In this document: positions 24,201 through 30,505 of the stretch, piece after piece | How positions within the stretch are numbered: the first letter of the stretch is position 1 | Layout of the letters: the number at the start of each line of letters is the position of its first letter | Assembly: GCA_020796225.1 (NCBI GenBank) | Contig: CM036756.1 | Location: forward strand, 66,337,152-66,401,151 | Direction: 5' to 3' | Origin: Arion vulgaris | Lineage: Eukaryota; Mollusca; Gastropoda; Stylommatophora; Arionidae | DNA: 64,000 nucleotides | Translations under genes and position numbers: made by a program | The notes under the pieces: generated by a model | What the model saw: only the letters and a program-made list of their open reading frames with translations | The model's database searches: none | Told to the model about the DNA's origin: nothing

Positions 24201-27200
24201 ATAAAGAGCATAAAAGGGCAAGCCAAAGCTGTATTTTAGAAAATGAGAAGCATTTTATGCAACAAGTCATTGTCAATTGAGGTTAGAAGGAGACTTAAAT
24301 TTAAATACCTTGGGGTCCTGGTAACATCAGATGGTGGATGCAGATAAAAAATAAAGAGCATAAAAGGGCAAGCCAAAGCTGTATTTTAGAAAATGAGAAG
24401 CATTTTATGCAACAAGTCATTGTCAATTGAGGTTAGAAGGAGACTTAAATTTAAATACCTTGGGGTCCTGGTAACATCAGATGGTGGATGCAGATAAAAA
24501 ATAAAGAGCAGAAAAGGGCAAGCCAAAGCTGTATTTTAGAAAATGAGAAGCATTTTATGCAACAAGTCATTGTCAATTGAGCTTAGAAGGAGACTTAAAT
24601 TTAAATACCTTGGGGTCCTGGTAACATCAGATGGTGGATGCAGATAAAAAATAAAGAGCAGAAAAGGGCAAGCCAAAGCTGTATTTTAGAAAATGAGAAG
24701 CATTTTATGCAACAAGTCATTGTCAATTGAGGTTAGAAGGAGACTTAAATTTAAATACCTTGGGGTCCTGGTAACATCAGATGGTGGATGCAGATAAAAA
24801 ATAAAGAGCAGAAAAGGGCAAGCCAAAGCTGTATTTTAGAAAATGAGAAGCATTTTATGCAACAAGTCATTGTCAATTGAGGTTAGAAGGAGACTTAAAT
24901 TTAAATACCTTGGGGTCCTGGTAACATCAGATGGTGGATGCAGATAAAAAATAAAGAGCAGAAAAGGGCAAGCCAAAGCTGTATTTTAGAAAATGAGAAG
25001 CATTTTATGCAACAAGTCATTGTCAATTGAGGTTAGAAGGAGACTTAAATTTAAATACCTTGGGGTCCTGGTAACATCAGATGGTGGATGCAGATAAAAA
25101 ATAAAGAGCAGAAAAGGGCAAGCCAAAGCTGTATTTTAGAAAATGAGAAGCATTTTATGCAACAAGTCATTGTCAATTGAGGTTAGAAGGAGACTTAAAT
25201 TTAAATACCTTGGGGTCCTGGTAACATCAGATGGTGGATGCAGATAAAAAATAAAGAGCAGAAAAGGGCAAGCCAAAGCTGTATTTTAGAAAATGAGAAG
25301 CATTTTATGCAACAAGTCATTGTCAATTGAGGTTAGAAGGAGACTTAAATTTAAATACCTTGGGGTCCTGGTAACATCAGATGGTGGATGCAGATAAAAA
25401 ATAAAGAGCAGAAAAGGGCAAGCCAAAGCTGTATTTTAGAAAATGAGAAGCATTTTATGCAACAAGTCATTGTCAATTGAGGTTAGAAGGAGACTTAAAT
25501 TTAAATACCTTGGGGTCCTGGTAACATCAGATGGTGGATGCAGATAAAAAATAAAGAGCATAAAAGGGCAAGCCAAAGCTGTATTTTAGAAAATGAGAAG
25601 CATTTTATGCAACAAGTCATTGTCAATTGAGGTTAGAAGGAGACTTAAATTTAAATACCTTGGGGTCCTGGTAACATCAGATGGTGGATGCAGATAAAAA
25701 ATAAAGAGCAGAAAAGGGCAAGCCAAAGCTGTATTTTAGAAAATGAGAAGCATTTTATGCAACAAGTCATTGTCAATTGAGGTTAGAAGGAGACTTAAAT
25801 TTAAATACCTTGGGGTCCTGGTAACATCAGATGGTGGATGCAGATAAAAAATAAAGAGCAGAAAAGGGCAAGCCAAAGCTGTATTTTAGAAAATGAGAAG
25901 CATTTTATGCAACAAGTCATTGTCAATTGAGGTTAGAAGGAGACTTAAATTTAAATACCTTGGGGTCCTGGTAACATCAGATGGTGGATGCAGATAAAAA
26001 ATAAAGAGCAGAAAAGGGCAAGCCAAAGCTGTATTTTAGAAAATGAGAAGCATTTTATGCAACAAGTCATTGTCAATTGAGGTTAGAAGGAGACTTAAAT
26101 TTAAATACCTTGGGGTCCTGGTAACATCAGATGGTGGATGCAGATAAAAATAAAAGAGCAGAAAAGGGCAAGCCAAAGCTGTATTTTAGAAAATGAGAAG
26201 CATTTTATGCAACAAGTCATTGTCAATTGAGGTTAGAAGGAGACTTATTCAGTGCTACATAGAGCCAATACTGGCATATGGATGAATGTCAAGGACGGTA
26301 AACAAACAGAGAAAAAAATCTCTGGAGGCCACATATGTGAAGATTTACAGAAAAAGGATGAGAATCCCATGGACTACTAGAAGGACGAATGTGAATGTAT
26401 TGAATGAGGTCAAGACACAGAGAAAACTTATTGTCAATATAAGAAAGAGGAAGTCATTATTTTTTGAACATGAAATGAAAAGGGGAGGTTTAGAACACAT
26501 TGTGACAACAGGTAAAATTGAAGAGAGACGAGACAGAGGAAGACTGAGAGAGAGAATTTTAGACGGCCTGACTATTGCACAAAAGAGCATCAACATATGA
26601 GATAATAGCAAATACCAGTGACAGAGATTTGTGGAGATCCATTATCGCCTACATCAGCCGGCATGACACCTGATGATGAGTTGATAATTTTTCAAAAAAC
26701 TTATCAGTGGAATTTGGGATGCAGCATTTTGAAAATTACCGCTAATCCTGAAGAAACTGGTTACACAATTTGTGAAATAATATAATTTTTTACCTGCCAA
26801 CATTTTTCGTTCTCACCTGCCAATATTGTTCATTCTCACCTGCCCACATTGCTTATTCTCACCTACTCTCATTGCTCATCATCACCTGCCCATATTGTTC
26901 ATTTTCACATGCAAACATTTTTCTTTCAGACCTACCCACATTGCTCATCCTCACCTACCCACATTGCTCATCTCCACCTACCCAAGTGTCTCATATGCAC
27001 TTGCCATTTTTTTATATTGTCATGTAACTAAACACAGACACGAAGAAGAATAGAAATGATATACTAATAAAAATAAGTGTAATATTTGTAATATATATTA
27101 GTCTAACAAAATTCTTACATTGTTAATATGACATTATATTTAGTCAACACATATTGTCACTTGTAAATGAAACACTTAATCTTAATAGTTTGAGAATGGT

Positions 27201-30200
27201 CAAGCAATCTTGAGTTTGAATTTGGATGAAGTATATACACTCACTACTGTAAAGACTGGACAGAAGGGATCCTATCCTGACCCTCCTACCTCCAAGCCAT
27301 TTCCTCTTCCATACAAGGATGATTTTGAAGGTTTGAAAACAGTGTGAAAGACTACTATATTATGTGTGTGATGTATCTTAATTAAGGATATGGGTTTTCT
27401 TTAGTTCCCTGATGACCATAGTTGCTTTACATAGAGTACCAGCATAAACTACTTGTGGGGCTTCTGTTGGCTAGAGGTTAGGTGCTCGCCTCTTGTTCCA
27501 AAGGTACTCGGTCTGCTCCCTCATGGAGCCTTTACAATATTTTTCCAGAGATCTTTGATCTCTGTGTAGGTGAGTTCGAGTTCCTAGTCCTATCAGAGAC
27601 GGGTGATAAAAAGTAAGTCCCGTTTTCAAGACGAGCACGTAAAAGAACCCTTGACAGTTCGAAAGTGAGAAGACCAGGCTGGAAAGCCACTGCCCAGGCA
27701 AAATTCATTAGTAAGATTAAATAATAAAAAATCTTAAAAATTACATTGGGGACCCACACTAGTGTTACGAAGTTCATGCACCGCAGCTGAGATCTTCCTG
27801 TGTAAGAAAGAGATTGAAGCACATATGGTTACTCACTGAAGTGCAATGATGATGGTCCTATCAATCAATCGGTGTTCAGAGAGCTTAAATTAACAAAAAA
27901 AACTCCAAACTTATCAAGTTTGTGGTGCTGCTACACTCTTTTATTATTTTGCTTTTAGGTAACAAACTCTATGAAGAACCATACAACTTAGTCCCACAAA
28001 TAGGATCCTATGAAGTTCTTAGCGCTGGAGGAAATCAATTTATACGGCAAACAGTTTTAAATACACCTGTGTTATGGTGCTTAACAGCCTATCTGAATAA
28101 AACATACAGCATTATTGGGGATGTTCTATGGTAAGTTTTTCTCTTTTAAATATGAGTTGAGGTTTGTCAGTGTTTAGAATTGATAGTGCTTAAATCCAAT
28201 TATGCCTGTGTGTTACCGGGGCCCACAAGGAAAGCAAAGAATAGTACCTCTGTGACCTAAAGGCATGTCGTTAGAGTGACTGATGTAGGGCCTAGGAAGC
28301 TACCTAGTAAATACAAAGCATCGCAGAAATCGGATGTGATGGCCTACTTGTAGGTGCATAACTGGCACAATGTACAATCGCTCTAGGCTCAGATCACATA
28401 CAAATCACACAGAGTTGTTTAACAAGTGGTCGTTATGGAACGTTCAAAGCAGAAGAATTAAACTCATGAAATTATCTTGTATTTTATAAACAAGAAAGGG
28501 AATATATTTAATTAACTTGAAAAGTTGCTATAAAATTTTCTTTTCAGGTCTGATGTGTTCATTGAAATTGACTATGAGATTCCTAAAACTAATGGCACAG
28601 ATGGAGTGTTGATTGCTGCAAGGGTTGATAGGGGAAGCTGTGAATCTTTTTCAGCTCGAGGCATATTCTTCTTTGTACTGCAAAACAAATATATTCTAGC
28701 AAATGACTTAGGTTAGTGGTGTTTTTTGTGTGTTAGAAAAGTGGATGTTGTAGAATATGTATTTGCAGAAGACTTATCTAAACATCAGTGTCCAGATGAA
28801 TCATTATCATCATAAGTCCCATAAACTCAGTGGTTGTTGAGGCACCACTGCTACAGAACATTGAATTAATAGAATCATTTCCATCATTTTTGTACTAGGG
28901 TCTGTGTTTCTGCAGAAGACAATTCCATTCTGTCCATAGGGACATTATTTTCAATCTTTCTTTTCTGCAGACTTCTCCTTCTTGTCCTGGTCTCTCGCAA
29001 GATGTTCTTCCACAGATTATCTTGATACATTGCAATATCATATCTTCTTCAAATGCTCCATATCGACCACTCTGTGTGATTTGTATGTGATCTGAGCCTA
29101 AGAGCGATTGTACATTGTGCCAGTTATACACCTACAAGTAGGCCAGCACATCCGATTTCTGCGATGCTTTTTATTTGCTAGGATAGCTTCCTTAGGCCCA
29201 TACATCAGTCACCTCTTACGACAGACATGTCTTGTAGGTCGCAGTGGTACTATTCTTCTGCTTCCCTTGTGAGCCTCAGGATCTCATGGGCGGCAATATC
29301 ATATTAGGTTGCAATCTTTGAACATAGTTTATATTGGTCCAGACCTCCCACCCCTACTCTATAAAAGTTTCTTAAATTTAATTAATCATTAGGAGTTTAT
29401 TCAATGTATCAAACTTCAGGAGCTTTATGGGAGCATCTTACCTTTATAGCATAAACTAGATTTCCAAGCCCTGCAGTAATAGTCCATATCTTGTGCAAAT
29501 ACAAACACACAGAAGTGACAAGCACGGATTTAACTCTGGTTTGTTTTGTCTTTGTTAGATCTTTAACCAACTGGTAAGTTGTTTTGTTGTGAAATTATTT
29601 GCTAATCAAGACCACTGGCCTGAAATATATTCATGCAAGTAGTTGCCAGCTACACCTACAGTACATAACCATTACTAACAATCATCTGTCTTTGATGGGG
29701 GTTACTTATTCAGCATTCACAAATAATATCTTCTTCTTCTTCGGCATTCTCCCGCTATGAGTTCAGGGGATGGCGCTTCTGACTGATTTTTGTGTGAAAG
29801 CCTGCTTACCGTTAGGACGATTGCAAAATATGAGTAAATTAGAAAAAATTGTCCTTCTGTGACTCAGAATCAGAAACAATCAATTCTGCAGCCATGTGCA
29901 TACAAAATTCAAGATTGGACACTTATCCATGTGTAGTCAATCAAGGCTGCAGAGCACATATTTCAAGATTGCTCCGAATATGATATATTGAGACAAACTC
30001 ACTATCTATTGGAACATCACTGAAAAAAAACTACATGGACCCCTGTGTGAGCTACAGACAGAAGACATTGCAGTTTATACAAAACATTGAATATATATAT
30101 ATATATATATTCTTTCTTTCTTTCTCGGATCCTGTATGCCTCACAGCGTCAGGTCAGGAAGAGATTTCTAAAACGGGCCCTAGTATGTGCTTCGTAGATA

Positions 30201-30460
30201 GTCTCTTTCGTCGCCTCTGTTATCTCTAAGGTCCATCTTTTGCGTGGCCGGCCTTTTGCTTTGTACCCATTGTATCGGAGCAGCATTGCTCTTTAGGGTG
30301 CACTGTCTGATGGTAATCTGCTTACGTGACCGAACCATTTAATTTGTTGTTTCTTGATGAAGTCTAGTACTGATGTTGTACCCACTTTTTCCTGATGTCT
30401 TCATTTCTCAACGGTCTCTTCTTGTTACACCCAGCATTCTGCGTAGACACTTCATCTCTG

Positions 30461-30505
<45 letters not shown>

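Noticed and set aside
21593..26246. CRISPR-like array
   Set aside because: The 150-bp units abut with no variable spacers, the unit is LINE coding sequence, and the DNA is eukaryotic.
27532..27822. 96-codon minus-strand open frame
   Set aside because: Antisense to SINE C; no domain.
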